A DNA stretch of 39,966 nucleotides from NCBI GenBank assembly GCA_018402195.1, contig JAGYIW010000010.1, forward strand, positions 1 through 39,966, written 5' to 3'. The notes under the pieces were generated by a model that saw only the letters and a program-made list of their open reading frames with translations, had not been told where the DNA came from and did no database searches. Source of the stretch: Gammaproteobacteria bacterium. Lineage in GTDB: Bacteria; Pseudomonadota; Gammaproteobacteria; M30B25. The first letter of the stretch is position 1. The number at the start of each line of letters is the position of its first letter. The translations under genes and the position numbers were made by a program. Shown here piece by piece: positions 9,141 through 18,894 of the stretch.

Positions 9141-10429
9141 TGGAAAGCACCATGAATCACGTTTGTTACCGTACCATAACGCTTGATGATCCTGCCTCAT
9201 TAGAGACTTACCAATCTTTGGGTGGATATGAGACCTTCAAAACAATTTTGAAAAATAAAACTGATCCTGCCGTAATCATTGAGACAGTCAAGACTTCTGG
9301 CTTGCGTGGACGTGGTGGTGCAGGGTTTCCTACAGGCTTAAAGTGGAGCTTCATTTCACGTGATGTCCCTGGGCAAAAATACTTGGTGATCAACTCTGAT
9401 GAGAGTGAGCCAGGTACCGCTAAAGACACATATATTTTGCGCTTTAACCCACATCAAATCATCGAAGGCATGTTGATTGCCGGTTATGCTCTGGGCATTT
9501 CCATTGCTTACCACTATTTGCGTGGTGAGTATTGGGATGAATTTCAGGTTTGTGAAAAAGCCTTGGCTCAAGCCAAAGCCACTGGCTTGGTGGGTGAGAA
9601 CATCTTGGGCTCAGGTTTTGATTTTCAAATCCATAATCACCTGGGTGCAGGTGCGTATATTTGTGGTGAGGAAACCGCGATGCTGGAGTCCTTGGAAGGC
9701 AAACGCGGCTACCCGCGATTCAAACCACCTTTCCCAGCAGTTCAAGGTCTCTATGGAAAGCCTACCGTGGTTAACAACACCGAGACCATCGCATCTATTC
9801 CACAAATCATGGAAAATGGTGGTGAGTGGTTTGCTAACCTGGGTGTTGAAAATAGTGGCGGGACTAAGATTTTTTCTGTATCTGGTCATGTCAAAAATCC
9901 TGGCGCCTTTGAGTTAGCTTTAGGAACACCCTTCTCCAAATTACTAGCGCTAGCCGGCGGCATACGTGAAGGTCGAAAGCTCAAGGCCGTTATTCCTGGT
10001 GGGACTTCCATGCCAGTTGTACCAGCTGATGCCATGATGGTGGCTACCATGGACTTTGACGGCTTACAAAAAGCTGGCTCATATTTGGGTTCTGGTGGCG
10101 TCATTGTTATGGATGATAGTACATGCATGGTCAAAGCTTTAGCCAATGTTTCCCGTTTTTATATGGAAGAATCTTGTGGTCAGTGCACGCCCTGCCGTGA
10201 AGGCACAGGCTGGTTGTACAGGACCCTAGAGAAAATTTTAGCAGGACATGGAGAGATGGCTGATTTGGACAATCTATTGCGTGTTGCCAATAATATTGAA
10301 GGTAGGACTATCTGTGCATTTGGTGAAGCCACAGCTTGGCCAGTACAGAGCTTTTTGAAACATTTCCGTGATGAATTTGTTTACGCTATTGAGCACAAAC
10401 GTTCGATGGTCACAGATCAAATGGCATAA
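9137..10429 (+). CDS. nuoF: NADH-quinone oxidoreductase subunit F
   Basis: NuoF, the 51-kDa subunit homologue, binds NADH and FMN and carries [4Fe-4S] cluster N3. The glycine-rich [16 protein letters not shown] binds NADH/FMN. The FMN-associated [12 protein letters not shown], the segment [12 protein letters not shown] and the cluster motif [13 protein letters not shown] are all present. A distal cysteine in RTICAFGEA completes the cluster. The length is 430 residues. An ATG at 9137 or at 9149 could start it; the first overlaps nuoE. nuoG follows directly. Confidence 0.96.
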   Translation: MMESTMNHVCYRTITLDDPASLETYQSLGGYETFKTILKNKTDPAVIIETVKTSGLRGRGGAGFPTGLKWSFISRDVPGQKYLVINSDESEPGTAKDTYILRFNPHQIIEGMLIAGYALGISIAYHYLRGEYWDEFQVCEKALAQAKATGLVGENILGSGFDFQIHNHLGAGAYICGEETAMLESLEGKRGYPRFKPPFPAVQGLYGKPTVVNNTETIASIPQIMENGGEWFANLGVENSGGTKIFSVSGHVKNPGAFELALGTPFSKLLALAGGIREGRKLKAVIPGGTSMPVVPADAMMVATMDFDGLQKAGSYLGSGGVIVMDDSTCMVKALANVSRFYMEESCGQCTPCREGTGWLYRTLEKILAGHGEMADLDNLLRVANNIEGRTICAFGEATAWPVQSFLKHFRDEFVYAIEHKRSMVTDQMA

Positions 10430-12820
10430 GTGAGTAAGAGCATGGTGAAGTTAGACATTGATGGACAATCGCTAGATGCAAACTCGGGTGATATGATCAT
10501 TGAGGTTGCCGATAAAGCGGGGACGTACATTCCGCGTTTTTGCTACCACCAAAAACTTTCTATTGCTGCTAACTGCCGTATGTGTTTGGTGGAAGTTGAA
10601 GGGGTAGGCAAGGCTGTGCCAGCCTGTGCCACGCCAGTGGCAGATGGCATGAAGGTTTTGACTCGTTCTCCCAAAGCCCTAGAAGCCCAACGTCATGTTA
10701 TGGAATTTTTACTGGTCAATCACCCTTTGGATTGTCCCGTTTGTGATCAAGGAGGCCAATGTGAGTTGCAGGATTTGTCCATGGGCTACGGCGATGGCAT
10801 TTCTCAATATAATCAAGGTAAACGTTCGGTGCAAGACAAGAATATTGGGCCGTTGATCGACACAAATATGACACGCTGTATCCATTGTACGCGTTGTGTG
10901 CGTTTTGGTACCGAAATCGCTGGGGTAAGAGAGCTAGGCCTAACTGGCCGTGGTGAGCAAACTCAAGTCGGCACTTACGTCGCTAAGCTGGTGAATTCAG
11001 AAGTTGCTGGCAATGTCATTGATCTGTGTCCAGTAGGTGCATTAAACGCGAAACCAAATGCCAAACAGGGCCGGGCATGGCATTTGATCCAACATGCAGG
11101 TGCAGCCATGCACGATTGTTTGGCTAGCCCAGTCTATTGGCACGCCGATCGAGATGATCGTGGCCAATCGCACATCGTACAGGTTGTGCCGAAAATGGGT
11201 GATGGTGGCGAGCATTGTTGGATCTCAGATCGAGATCGCTTCAGTTACACAGGGTTGGCCCATAAAGAGCGCTTGAAAAGCCCCATGATCAAAAAGAAAG
11301 GCGTATGGTGTGAAGTCTCATGGCAAGAGGCCATCACTCAGCTGTCAGCCATTGCAGAGGGCATCCAACGTGAAGATGGTCATGGTGACAATTTGGCAGT
11401 TTTGGCTTCGCCGTCAGAGTCCATGGAATCCTTATACATGCTGCAAAAGCTATGGCGATCTTTGGGGTCATCAAACATAGATTATCGTTGGCGTCGTTGG
11501 GATTTCTCCGATCAGTCTAGTGACTCTTTGCTACCTGGCTTGGGTTTTGATCCAGAAAGCTTGGGCGAAAAACATGCTATTTGGTTGGTGGACTGTGATC
11601 TGCCTCGAGAGTGTCCTGTACTTAACATTCACGCTAGGCAAGCCACATTGAAGGGCGCAAAAGTGATGACAACTGCCTCGGCTAGTTACGATTATCCCAT
11701 GGATATTGCAGTTGAGCAGCACCCTAAAAACGGTTTGGTAGATGCCTTGCTTGCAGTGTTGCAGGCTTGCTTGTCTGAAACCAAAATCAAGGCTGATACA
11801 ACTTGGGCCGAGCACTTAAAAGGTATTCAGTTCACTGAAGAAAGTGAGGAAATTGCCAAGCAGATGTGTAGCCAAGAGGATGCCACGATACTATTAGGCC
11901 TGAAACCACAAAGCCGTCATGACTTTGCCAATATTTACGCAGTGTTGGCTAAGATTGCTGAAGTGTCGGGTGCCACTTTGGGTGCTTTGAGCCACGGCGC
12001 TAACGCAGCCGGTGCAGCTGCTATCGGCTTTTTGCCACACAGGGGGATTGGTGGTCAAGCTGTAGAAGCGGTGGGGCAAGATGCGCGAAGTATTTGGAAT
12101 TCACCAAAAAAACTGCTTGGTTTGTTTAATGTTGAGCCTGAGCTGGACACACCTTATGGGGCAGCCATGCTTGAGGGTATGAAATCTGCGCATTGGGTAG
12201 TGGCATTTACATCTTATGCTAACGATACCATGAAAAAATTCGCCGATGTTATGTTGCCTATTGCTGCCATGGGCGAGTCCGCAGGTACTTTGATGGATGG
12301 CAATGGCAAGCTGCACAGCTTTGCTGCTGCTGCAGATTTACCAGGCTTTGCCAGGCCTGCTTGGAAGGTTTTCAGGGCTTTAGGTTCAAGTTTGTCCTTG
12401 GTAGGTTTTGCTCAAATGACCTTACAAGATGTGCGTGATGCCATGCATGCTGAGTTAGACAAAGCTGCACCAGTAACACCGACAACACCAGCGATGACAT
12501 CAGAAAATGGTGGAGATCATATGCAGGTTTATTGGCCTATTTATCTTACCGACAGTGTGGTGCGGCGGGCTGAACCTTTGCAGCAAGCATTGCCAGCTTC
12601 TGCAAAAAGGGTGCAAGTGGGCAGTGATGTGGCTACTGAACATGAATTACAGTCTGGTGATACCGTGATTGTCCAACAAGGTGAGCATCATGCAACATTA
12701 ACCGTCTGGGTGGATGAAAAAATGTCAGCGAAAGGCATTTGTTTGCCCATGGGCCATACAGAAACACGCGGTTTTGATTTAGGCGACATACAACTGCACA
12801 AGGGAGAAGCCCATGTTTGA
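10430..12820 (+). CDS. nuoG: NADH-quinone oxidoreductase subunit G
   Basis: NuoG, the 75-kDa subunit homologue, carries the electron-wiring clusters of the peripheral arm. A ferredoxin-like N-terminus has [2Fe-2S] cysteines ([20 protein letters not shown]). A His/Cys cluster site ([19 protein letters not shown]) and [13 protein letters not shown] follow. The remaining ~550 residues form a molybdopterin-oxidoreductase-like domain that needs no molybdenum cofactor in this family. The frame opens at a GTG directly after the nuoF stop. The ATG at 10442 (MVKLDIDGQ) matches the usual family N-terminus better. The end overlaps nuoH by eight bases. Confidence 0.95.
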   Translation: MSKSMVKLDIDGQSLDANSGDMIIEVADKAGTYIPRFCYHQKLSIAANCRMCLVEVEGVGKAVPACATPVADGMKVLTRSPKALEAQRHVMEFLLVNHPLDCPVCDQGGQCELQDLSMGYGDGISQYNQGKRSVQDKNIGPLIDTNMTRCIHCTRCVRFGTEIAGVRELGLTGRGEQTQVGTYVAKLVNSEVAGNVIDLCPVGALNAKPNAKQGRAWHLIQHAGAAMHDCLASPVYWHADRDDRGQSHIVQVVPKMGDGGEHCWISDRDRFSYTGLAHKERLKSPMIKKKGVWCEVSWQEAITQLSAIAEGIQREDGHGDNLAVLASPSESMESLYMLQKLWRSLGSSNIDYRWRRWDFSDQSSDSLLPGLGFDPESLGEKHAIWLVDCDLPRECPVLNIHARQATLKGAKVMTTASASYDYPMDIAVEQHPKNGLVDALLAVLQACLSETKIKADTTWAEHLKGIQFTEESEEIAKQMCSQEDATILLGLKPQSRHDFANIYAVLAKIAEVSGATLGALSHGANAAGAAAIGFLPHRGIGGQAVEAVGQDARSIWNSPKKLLGLFNVEPELDTPYGAAMLEGMKSAHWVVAFTSYANDTMKKFADVMLPIAAMGESAGTLMDGNGKLHSFAAAADLPGFARPAWKVFRALGSSLSLVGFAQMTLQDVRDAMHAELDKAAPVTPTTPAMTSENGGDHMQVYWPIYLTDSVVRRAEPLQQALPASAKRVQVGSDVATEHELQSGDTVIVQQGEHHATLTVWVDEKMSAKGICLPMGHTETRGFDLGDIQLHKGEAHV

Positions 12821-13844
12821 AGGGTTTTTTGCACTGATTTGGATCGTGATTAAAATCTTGGCGATTGCTTTGCCATTGATAGGAGTTGTGGCTTACTTGA
12901 CTCTGGCTGAGCGAAAAATCATCGGTTACCAACAGTCGCGTATCGGCCCCAACCGTGCCGGTGTCCGTGGCTTGTTGCAACCAATTGCCGATGCCATTAA
13001 GTTGGTTTTCAAAGAAATGATATTTCCCACCGCATCTAACCGTTACTTGTTTATCATCGCGCCACTGTTAGCATTTGTGCCCGCGCTGGTGACGTGGTCT
13101 GTGATTCCTTTTTCAGAAGGACTAGTATTGGCTGATGTAAATGCTGGGGTATTGTTGGTATTGGCCTTTAGCTCTTTGGGTATTTACGGTTTATTGCTGT
13201 CGGGCTGGTCTTCTAATAGTAAATATGCTTTCCTTGGTGCCTTACGTGCCTGTGGCCAGGCAGTTTCTTATGAAATCCCGATGGGCTTTGCCTTGGTTGG
13301 CGTATTGATGGCTGCTGATAGCATGAATATGAGTGAAATTGTGCGTCACCAAGCTGGGGGCATCTGGCACTGGTATGCAGTACCTTTGCTGCCATTGTTC
13401 TTGGTATATTGGATTTCTGGACTGGCTGAGACCAACCGGGCGCCTTTTGATGTTGCTGAAGGTGAGTCAGAAATTGTCGCAGGTTTCCATGTTGAGTACT
13501 CTGGCATGGGCTTTGCACTGTTTTTCTTGGCAGAATACGCCAATATGGCGCTGATCGCGATTTTGACCAGTTTGTTTTTCTTAGGCGGCTGGAATTCACC
13601 TTTTGAAGGTGCTGGATGGTTGCCTTCCACGCTGGCTTGGTTGCAGGCGCCATGTATGCTTTGGTTATTTATTAAAACAGGCTTTTTCTTGTTCTTGTAT
13701 TTGTGGATTCGGGCAACTTACCCAAGGTATCGTTATGATCAAATCATGCGATTGGGTTGGAAGGTTTTGATTCCAGTGACTTTGGTGTGGTTGGTGGTTG
13801 AAGGCTTAGCCATTCAATGGCATGTGCAACCGTGGTTTGTTTGA
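12813..13844 (+). CDS. nuoH: NADH-quinone oxidoreductase subunit H
   Basis: NuoH (ND1 homologue) is the membrane subunit that meets the peripheral arm at the quinone tunnel. The 343-residue protein has about eight hydrophobic helices. It shows the conserved loops [35 protein letters not shown] and [14 protein letters not shown]-like sequence (here [14 protein letters not shown]). The acidic residues of the E-channel loop are intact. nuoI follows after 12 bases with a GGGGAA ribosome-binding site immediately after the stop. Confidence 0.96.
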   Translation: MFEGFFALIWIVIKILAIALPLIGVVAYLTLAERKIIGYQQSRIGPNRAGVRGLLQPIADAIKLVFKEMIFPTASNRYLFIIAPLLAFVPALVTWSVIPFSEGLVLADVNAGVLLVLAFSSLGIYGLLLSGWSSNSKYAFLGALRACGQAVSYEIPMGFALVGVLMAADSMNMSEIVRHQAGGIWHWYAVPLLPLFLVYWISGLAETNRAPFDVAEGESEIVAGFHVEYSGMGFALFFLAEYANMALIAILTSLFFLGGWNSPFEGAGWLPSTLAWLQAPCMLWLFIKTGFFLFLYLWIRATYPRYRYDQIMRLGWKVLIPVTLVWLVVEGLAIQWHVQPWFV

Positions 13845-13856
13845 GGGGAATGGCCG

Positions 13857-14441
13857 ATGATGCATGATAACCATACGTGGATACTTGCGACCTTGCTGAC
13901 GCTTGGGCTTTGGTTGTGGTGGGCGTACGCGCGTGCTAACCAATTGTCCTTGTTACAGACGGCGTGGCATTTGTTGCGTAGTTTTACCTTATTTGACTTA
14001 CTCAAGGGCTTGACAGTCACTGGTAAACACATGTTTATTCGCAAGGCGACTATACAGTATCCAGAAGAGGAAACACCTATTTCTCCACGCTTTAGGGGGA
14101 TGTTGGCCCTACGCCGTTACCCTAATGGCGAAGAGCGTTGCATTGGGTGTAAGCTATGTGAAGCGGTGTGCCCAGCTTTGGCCATTACCATTGATACTGA
14201 AGAGCGCGAAGATGGCTCTAGGCGTACAACCAAATACGAAATTGATGCCTTTAAATGTATTAACTGTGGATTTTGTGAGGAGTCTTGTCCGGTAGACTCC
14301 ATTGTTGTTGTGCCAGAGATGCACTATCATATGGAGGAACGAGGTGAAAATATCTTCACCAAAGAAAAACTCTTGGCCATTGGCGATCTTTACGAAGATC
14401 GACTGGCTTCTGATAGACGCGAAGATGAAGCTTACCGCTAG
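13857..14441 (+). CDS. nuoI: NADH-quinone oxidoreductase subunit I with an N-terminal membrane helix
   Basis: NuoI (TYKY homologue) passes electrons through two [4Fe-4S] clusters to NuoB. Both ferredoxin motifs are present: [12 protein letters not shown] and [12 protein letters not shown]. The protein is 194 residues, longer than the 160-180 I expect. The extra part is residues 1-30, including a hydrophobic stretch (about residues 7-26, rich in W and L) ahead of the usual amphipathic start ([12 protein letters not shown]). The ATG at 13857 has GGGGAA seven bases upstream, so the extension is probably translated. It could anchor this normally peripheral subunit to the membrane. Confidence 0.93.
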   Translation: MMHDNHTWILATLLTLGLWLWWAYARANQLSLLQTAWHLLRSFTLFDLLKGLTVTGKHMFIRKATIQYPEEETPISPRFRGMLALRRYPNGEERCIGCKLCEAVCPALAITIDTEEREDGSRRTTKYEIDAFKCINCGFCEESCPVDSIVVVPEMHYHMEERGENIFTKEKLLAIGDLYEDRLASDRREDEAYR

Positions 14442-14452
14442 GAGATAAACCG

Positions 14453-15064
14453 TTGATCGACGTTCAAACGCTTACATTTTTTGCTTTTTCTGGCTTGCTG
14501 TTGTTGTCAGCCGGTGGTGTGGTCTTTTCTCGCCATGCTGTGAGTAGTGTGATGTTTCTCATCCTTTGTTTCTTATGCTCAACCGTACTTTGGCTGATGT
14601 TGCATGCTGAGTTTTTAGGGCTTGCTTTGCTGTTTGTTTATGTTGGTGCGGTAATGACACTATTTCTGTTTGTGGTCATGATGCTCAATGTCAAAATTGA
14701 TGCCACCAAAGCTAGATTGTTAAAATACTTTCCTTTTGTGTTAGTCCTAGGGGGGGGCTTAGTTACCATGCTATGGCTGGCCCTAGGGCCAGATGCTTTC
14801 TCAATCAAAAAAACCGGTGTCTTGGCTTTTTCGGAGCATTACAACAATACCCGTGCCATTGGCGAGGTTATGTATACTCAATTTGTCATACCGTTGGAAC
14901 TTACAGCTGGCATTTTGTTGGTGGCCATGGTTGCTGCTATTGCCTTAACCTTCCGTGGGTCTCAGCAGCGCAGAGTGCAGGATACTCCTAAACAGCTCAT
15001 GGCTAGCAAAGCTAATAACTTAAGAATCGTTTCCATGGCTTCTGAACATGAGGGGGGCGAATGA
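14453..15064 (+). CDS. nuoJ: NADH-quinone oxidoreductase subunit J
   Basis: NuoJ (ND6 homologue) is a five-helix membrane subunit of complex I. The 203-residue product has the expected helices, and the conserved [20 protein letters not shown] around the pi-bulge helix is clear. The start is a TTG at 14453. It is supported by GGAG at 14441-14444, which overlaps the nuoI stop, and by the absence of a nearby ATG. It overlaps nuoK by four bases (ATGA). Confidence 0.94.
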   Translation: MIDVQTLTFFAFSGLLLLSAGGVVFSRHAVSSVMFLILCFLCSTVLWLMLHAEFLGLALLFVYVGAVMTLFLFVVMMLNVKIDATKARLLKYFPFVLVLGGGLVTMLWLALGPDAFSIKKTGVLAFSEHYNNTRAIGEVMYTQFVIPLELTAGILLVAMVAAIALTFRGSQQRRVQDTPKQLMASKANNLRIVSMASEHEGGE

Positions 15065-15366
15065 TTGGATTAGCACATTATTTGGTGCTGAGTAGCATGT
15101 TATTTGTTATCAGTTTCATTGGCATTGTTATCAACCGTCGGCATTTGATTGTTATGTTGATGTGCGTGGAAATGATGTTGTTGGCCGTGAACATGCATTT
15201 TGTGGCGGTGTCACAATATTTTCATGACATCTCTGGGCAAATTTTCGTGTTCTTTATTCTGGCTGTTGCCGCAGCAGAGTCAGCCATTGGTTTGGCCATA
15301 CTTGTGCTGTTGTACCGTTGTCGTCAGACCATTGACGTGGAATCAATAGATCAATTAAAAGGGTGA
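15061..15366 (+). CDS. nuoK: NADH-quinone oxidoreductase subunit K
   Basis: NuoK (ND4L homologue) is a small three-helix membrane subunit with two buried acidic residues in proton transfer. The 101-residue length is exactly typical. The conserved [19 protein letters not shown] and [16 protein letters not shown] blocks contain the key glutamates. It overlaps nuoJ by four bases, and GGGGG just upstream acts as its ribosome-binding site. Confidence 0.97.
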   Translation: MIGLAHYLVLSSMLFVISFIGIVINRRHLIVMLMCVEMMLLAVNMHFVAVSQYFHDISGQIFVFFILAVAAAESAIGLAILVLLYRCRQTIDVESIDQLKG

Positions 15367-15373
15367 TTGTAAG

Positions 15374-17362
15374 GTGATGGGCATTCATGAAATCACATTA
15401 TTGACCATTTTTGCCCCTTTGTTAGGGGCAATAGTGACAGGTCTTGCCTGCAGGGTGTGGTCAAATCAAGCGGCACACAGCATGACCATCGGTGGAGTTG
15501 CCGTGGGATTAATGTCTGCCTTATATTTGGCGCATTGGACGTTAATTGCCCATCCAGGTTTTAGCGACAATTGGACTCTTTATACATGGGCTAGCTATGG
15601 CAGTAGCCACTTTGACGTCGGTTTCTTGCTGGATGGTTTGTCTGCTATCATGTTAGTGGTAGTGACATTTGTATCTTTGTTAGTACACATTTACAGCATT
15701 GGTTACATGGAGGAAGATCCTGGCTACCCAAGGTTTTTTGCCTATATGTCTCTATTTACCTTTGCGATGTTGTGCTTGGTATTGGGCAATAACTTTCTGG
15801 TCTTGTTCTTTGGCTGGGAAGGTGTGGGCTTGGTGTCTTATTTGCTGATTGGCTTTTGGTTTAAGAAAGATTCTGCGGCTGAGGGAAGCTTAAAAGCCTT
15901 TTTGGTTAACCGTGTAGGTGATTTTGGCTTTTTGATAGGCATTGCTCTGCTGCTTAGCTATGTGGGTAGCCTGGATTATGCTGAGGTGTTTACCAAAGCT
16001 CCTGCCTTGGCAAATCTGACTATTTCTGTCATTCCTGGAGTCGTGTGGTCTTTGCCCACATTGATTTGCTTGATGCTATTCATCGGCGCCATGGGTAAGT
16101 CAGCTCAAGTGCCATTGCATGTTTGGTTGCCAGAATCCATGGAAGGTCCTACACCAATTTCTGCTTTGATCCATGCAGCTACTATGGTGACTGCAGGGGT
16201 GTACATGGTGGCAAGAATGTCACCTTTGTTTGAGCTTTCTGATGTCGCTTTGACCACAGTAATGTTAATTGGATCTACGGGTGCTTTGATGATGGGGTTG
16301 GTAGGTATTGTCCAACACGATATCAAGCGTGTGATTGCATATTCTACCATGTCACAGCTGGGTTATATGATGGCAGCCAATGGGGTTTCTGCCTATGCGC
16401 TGGGTATTTTCCACTTGACCACACATGCCTTTTTCAAGGCATTATTGTTCTTGGCTGCAGGTTCGGTGATCATGGGCATGCACCACGATCAAGACTTACG
16501 TCACATGGGAAATTTAAAAAAATACATGCCTTGGACTTATGCGGTGTTCTTAATTGGCACGTTGGCGTTGGTAGCGTTACCTCCATTTGCTGGTTATTTC
16601 TCCAAAGATGCCATCATCGAAGCGGTGTTTTTGTCAACATTACCAGGGGCAAAATATGCCTATGTTTGTTTGGTATTGGGTGCTTTTGTCACATCATTCT
16701 ATAGCTTTAGGGCGTTGTTCTTAGCTTTTCATGGTAAAGAGCGCATGAGCACACATCAGCGTGATTCCCTACATGAATCACCTTGGGTGGTGCGGGTACC
16801 TTTGTTGCTTTTGGCTTTGCCATCTGTGATCATTGGTGCTGTGCTGGTTGAACCCATGGTGTATAGCCATGCTGGCTTCCTAAGTCATGGTGAAATTACC
16901 GTTTTACCAAATCACGATGTGATGACTACCTTACACCATCACTTTGATGGAGTATGGCATTTGGTGGAAATAGCGCCACAGGGCCCAGCATTCTGGGCAA
17001 CTTTGCTAGGCTTAGGTTTTGCTTGGATTGCTTACATCAAAGCCCCCGCATTGCCAAACCAACTTGCTGCGTCCTGCAAAGTGTGTTACCAGGTGTTGGT
17101 GCAGAAGTTTGGTTTTGATTGGTTTTATCAAGAAGTCATTGTTAAGTTTGCAGATAGCACTAGCCAAGTGTTGTACAAGCGTCTAGATATGGGATTGATT
17201 GATGGTGGGATTGTCAATGGTTCTGGGCGTATGGTTGCCTATGTAGCTGGGCTAATGCGCCGATTGCAAACTGGTTATTTGTACCATTATGCATTGATAA
17301 TGTTATTGGGGTTAGTGGCCATGGTCACTTGGTTTATGTTAAGACATTATCATATAGGATAA
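15374..17362 (+). CDS. nuoL: NADH-quinone oxidoreductase subunit L
   Basis: NuoL (ND5 homologue) is the distal antiporter-like proton-pumping subunit. The 662-residue protein has many transmembrane helices and ends with the long lateral helix and a final anchor. Antiporter-family motifs are visible: NNFLVLFFGWEGVGLVSYLL with the key Glu, PLHVWLPESMEGPTPISALI and AYSTMSQLGYMMAANG. The GTG at 15374 or the ATG at 15377 could start it. nuoM follows four bases after the stop. Confidence 0.96.
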   Translation: MMGIHEITLLTIFAPLLGAIVTGLACRVWSNQAAHSMTIGGVAVGLMSALYLAHWTLIAHPGFSDNWTLYTWASYGSSHFDVGFLLDGLSAIMLVVVTFVSLLVHIYSIGYMEEDPGYPRFFAYMSLFTFAMLCLVLGNNFLVLFFGWEGVGLVSYLLIGFWFKKDSAAEGSLKAFLVNRVGDFGFLIGIALLLSYVGSLDYAEVFTKAPALANLTISVIPGVVWSLPTLICLMLFIGAMGKSAQVPLHVWLPESMEGPTPISALIHAATMVTAGVYMVARMSPLFELSDVALTTVMLIGSTGALMMGLVGIVQHDIKRVIAYSTMSQLGYMMAANGVSAYALGIFHLTTHAFFKALLFLAAGSVIMGMHHDQDLRHMGNLKKYMPWTYAVFLIGTLALVALPPFAGYFSKDAIIEAVFLSTLPGAKYAYVCLVLGAFVTSFYSFRALFLAFHGKERMSTHQRDSLHESPWVVRVPLLLLALPSVIIGAVLVEPMVYSHAGFLSHGEITVLPNHDVMTTLHHHFDGVWHLVEIAPQGPAFWATLLGLGFAWIAYIKAPALPNQLAASCKVCYQVLVQKFGFDWFYQEVIVKFADSTSQVLYKRLDMGLIDGGIVNGSGRMVAYVAGLMRRLQTGYLYHYALIMLLGLVAMVTWFMLRHYHIG

Positions 17363-17366
17363 TTTT

Positions 17367-17720
17367 ATGTTGTCTTTTCCTTGGTTGAGTGGACTGATTT
17401 GGGCTCCGTAGCAGGCGGTTTTGCCATACCAAGGCGTTGAGGAACAAAGACAAGCTTTGGTACCATGGGCTGCCCTGCTCGTGACGGTGTTCGACGGGCG
17501 CCATGTGTGTGCCATTATTGATACATCTTTTGATGCCCATGCTATTACCATGCAGTTTACTGAACACCATGCATGGATTCCTTCGTTGGGCATTGCCTAT
17601 GATTTAGGCATTGATGGCATTGCTTGCCATTGATATACATGGCTTTTAATCCACTCATAAATCACCCCCCCATGCTGGCCCTGTGGGTCTCGTCACGCCG
17701 GCTGAATATTACGCGCTATT
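17367..17720 (+). pseudogene. nuoM: 5' part of nuoM broken by several frame changes
   Basis: This stretch encodes the first ~115 residues of NuoM, but in pieces spread over three frames. MLSFPWLSGLIWAP (from the ATG at 17367) stops at TAG 17409-17411, while the continuation LAGGFAI lies in another frame. EEQRQALVPWAALLVTV and QFTEHHAWIPSLGIAYDLGI share the original frame. LPLIYMAF begins one base early at 17624. TPAEYYALF lies in the third frame and ends at a TGA where one more T gives FLILQGL. At least five single-base changes are needed. Residues within the pieces are well conserved, so old decay is unlikely. A local sequencing or assembly error is the simplest explanation. Confidence 0.8.
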
Positions 17721-18878
17721 TTGATTCTCCAAGGCTTGATCATCGGGGTTTTCTGCGCGATGGACGCAATTTTGTTTTACTTCTTTTGGGAAGCCATGCT
17801 GATTCCTATGTACCTGTGTATAGGTATTTGGGGCGGGGCAAATCGTCGCTATGCGGCAATAAAATTTTTCCTCTATACCTTTTTAGGGTCTGTGTTGATG
17901 CTTGCTGGTTTGATTTACTTGGGCATACATTCAGGAACATTCTTTATTCCAGCATTTTATGATTTGCCTTTAGCACTACCTATTCAAGAATGGTTGTTTG
18001 TCGCATTTTTTCTAGCTTTTGCGGTGAAAATTCCTATGTGGCCAGTGCACACTTGGTTGCCAGATGCGCATACCGAAGCACCTACTGGAGGGTCTGTAGT
18101 ATTGGCAGCAGTATTGCTGAAGGTAGGAGCTTATGGCTTGCTGCGTTTTAGCTTACCCGTAGTTCCTGATGCCAGTGCAGTGTTTGCTTGGCCTATGATT
18201 ATTCTGTCATTGATTGCTATTGTGTGCATTGGCATGGTAGCCATGGCACAAACCGACATGAAGCGACTTATCGCTTATTCTTCCATTGCTCATATGGGGT
18301 TTGTGACGTTAGGCATTTTTGTTATCTACTTGCTTGGCCATGTCGATGCTGCGCGCCTTGGCTATGAAGGCGGCTACTTACAGATGATTTCCCATGGTTT
18401 TGCTTCTGCCGCCATGTTCATTGGTTTTGGCATGCTCTATGATCGCATGAAAACCCGCAACATTAGTGAGTACGGTGGGGTGGCCACAGCGATGCCTGTA
18501 TTTTCAGCCTTTTATTTATTGTTTGCTATGACCAATGTGGCGTTACCTGGAACATCAGGGTTTGTGGGTGAGTTCATGGTGATTTTGTCCAGCTTGCAAG
18601 CTAATTTCTGGGTAGCGGTGATTGCTTCACTAACATTAATCATTGGTGCGACCTACACCTTGCTGATGTTCAAGCGTGTATTTTATGGACCCATTCAACA
18701 TGGTACCGTAGAAGCATTGCAAGATGTTAGTGTACTTGAGCGTGTGATCTTGATTTTACTAAGCTTATTTGTGCTAGGACTAGGATTGATGCCTGATATG
18801 TTGTTACAACATATTCATGCAAGTGTTGATCATTTGATAGATTTGAGTTTGGCGCACAAAGTGGGCGCCATAGGCTAA
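17721..18878 (+). CDS. nuoM: NADH-quinone oxidoreductase subunit M, intact C-terminal three quarters
   Basis: NuoM (ND4 homologue) is an antiporter-like proton-pumping subunit of complex I. This frame gives 385 residues, while the family is usually about 500. It carries the hallmark DAILFYFFWEAMLIPMYL with the key Glu, then KIPMWPVHTWLPDAHTEAPT and AYSSIAHMGFVTLGIF. The TTG at 17721 is only where the open frame begins and not a believable start: it lies inside the third or fourth helix. The real start is the ATG at 17367, in the disrupted 5' part described separately. Downstream, nuoN follows after 16 bases. Confidence 0.9.
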   Translation: MILQGLIIGVFCAMDAILFYFFWEAMLIPMYLCIGIWGGANRRYAAIKFFLYTFLGSVLMLAGLIYLGIHSGTFFIPAFYDLPLALPIQEWLFVAFFLAFAVKIPMWPVHTWLPDAHTEAPTGGSVVLAAVLLKVGAYGLLRFSLPVVPDASAVFAWPMIILSLIAIVCIGMVAMAQTDMKRLIAYSSIAHMGFVTLGIFVIYLLGHVDAARLGYEGGYLQMISHGFASAAMFIGFGMLYDRMKTRNISEYGGVATAMPVFSAFYLLFAMTNVALPGTSGFVGEFMVILSSLQANFWVAVIASLTLIIGATYTLLMFKRVFYGPIQHGTVEALQDVSVLERVILILLSLFVLGLGLMPDMLLQHIHASVDHLIDLSLAHKVGAIG

Positions 18879-18894
18879 TTGTTGAGGGGGTGCC

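Noticed and set aside
17367-17725. RNA editing (uridine insertion) as an explanation of the nuoM and nuoA frame changes, since most restored bases are T and the genes match ND4 and ND3.
   Set aside because: Such editing is known from protist mitochondria, not bacteria. Both missing and extra bases are needed, and consensus error is far simpler.
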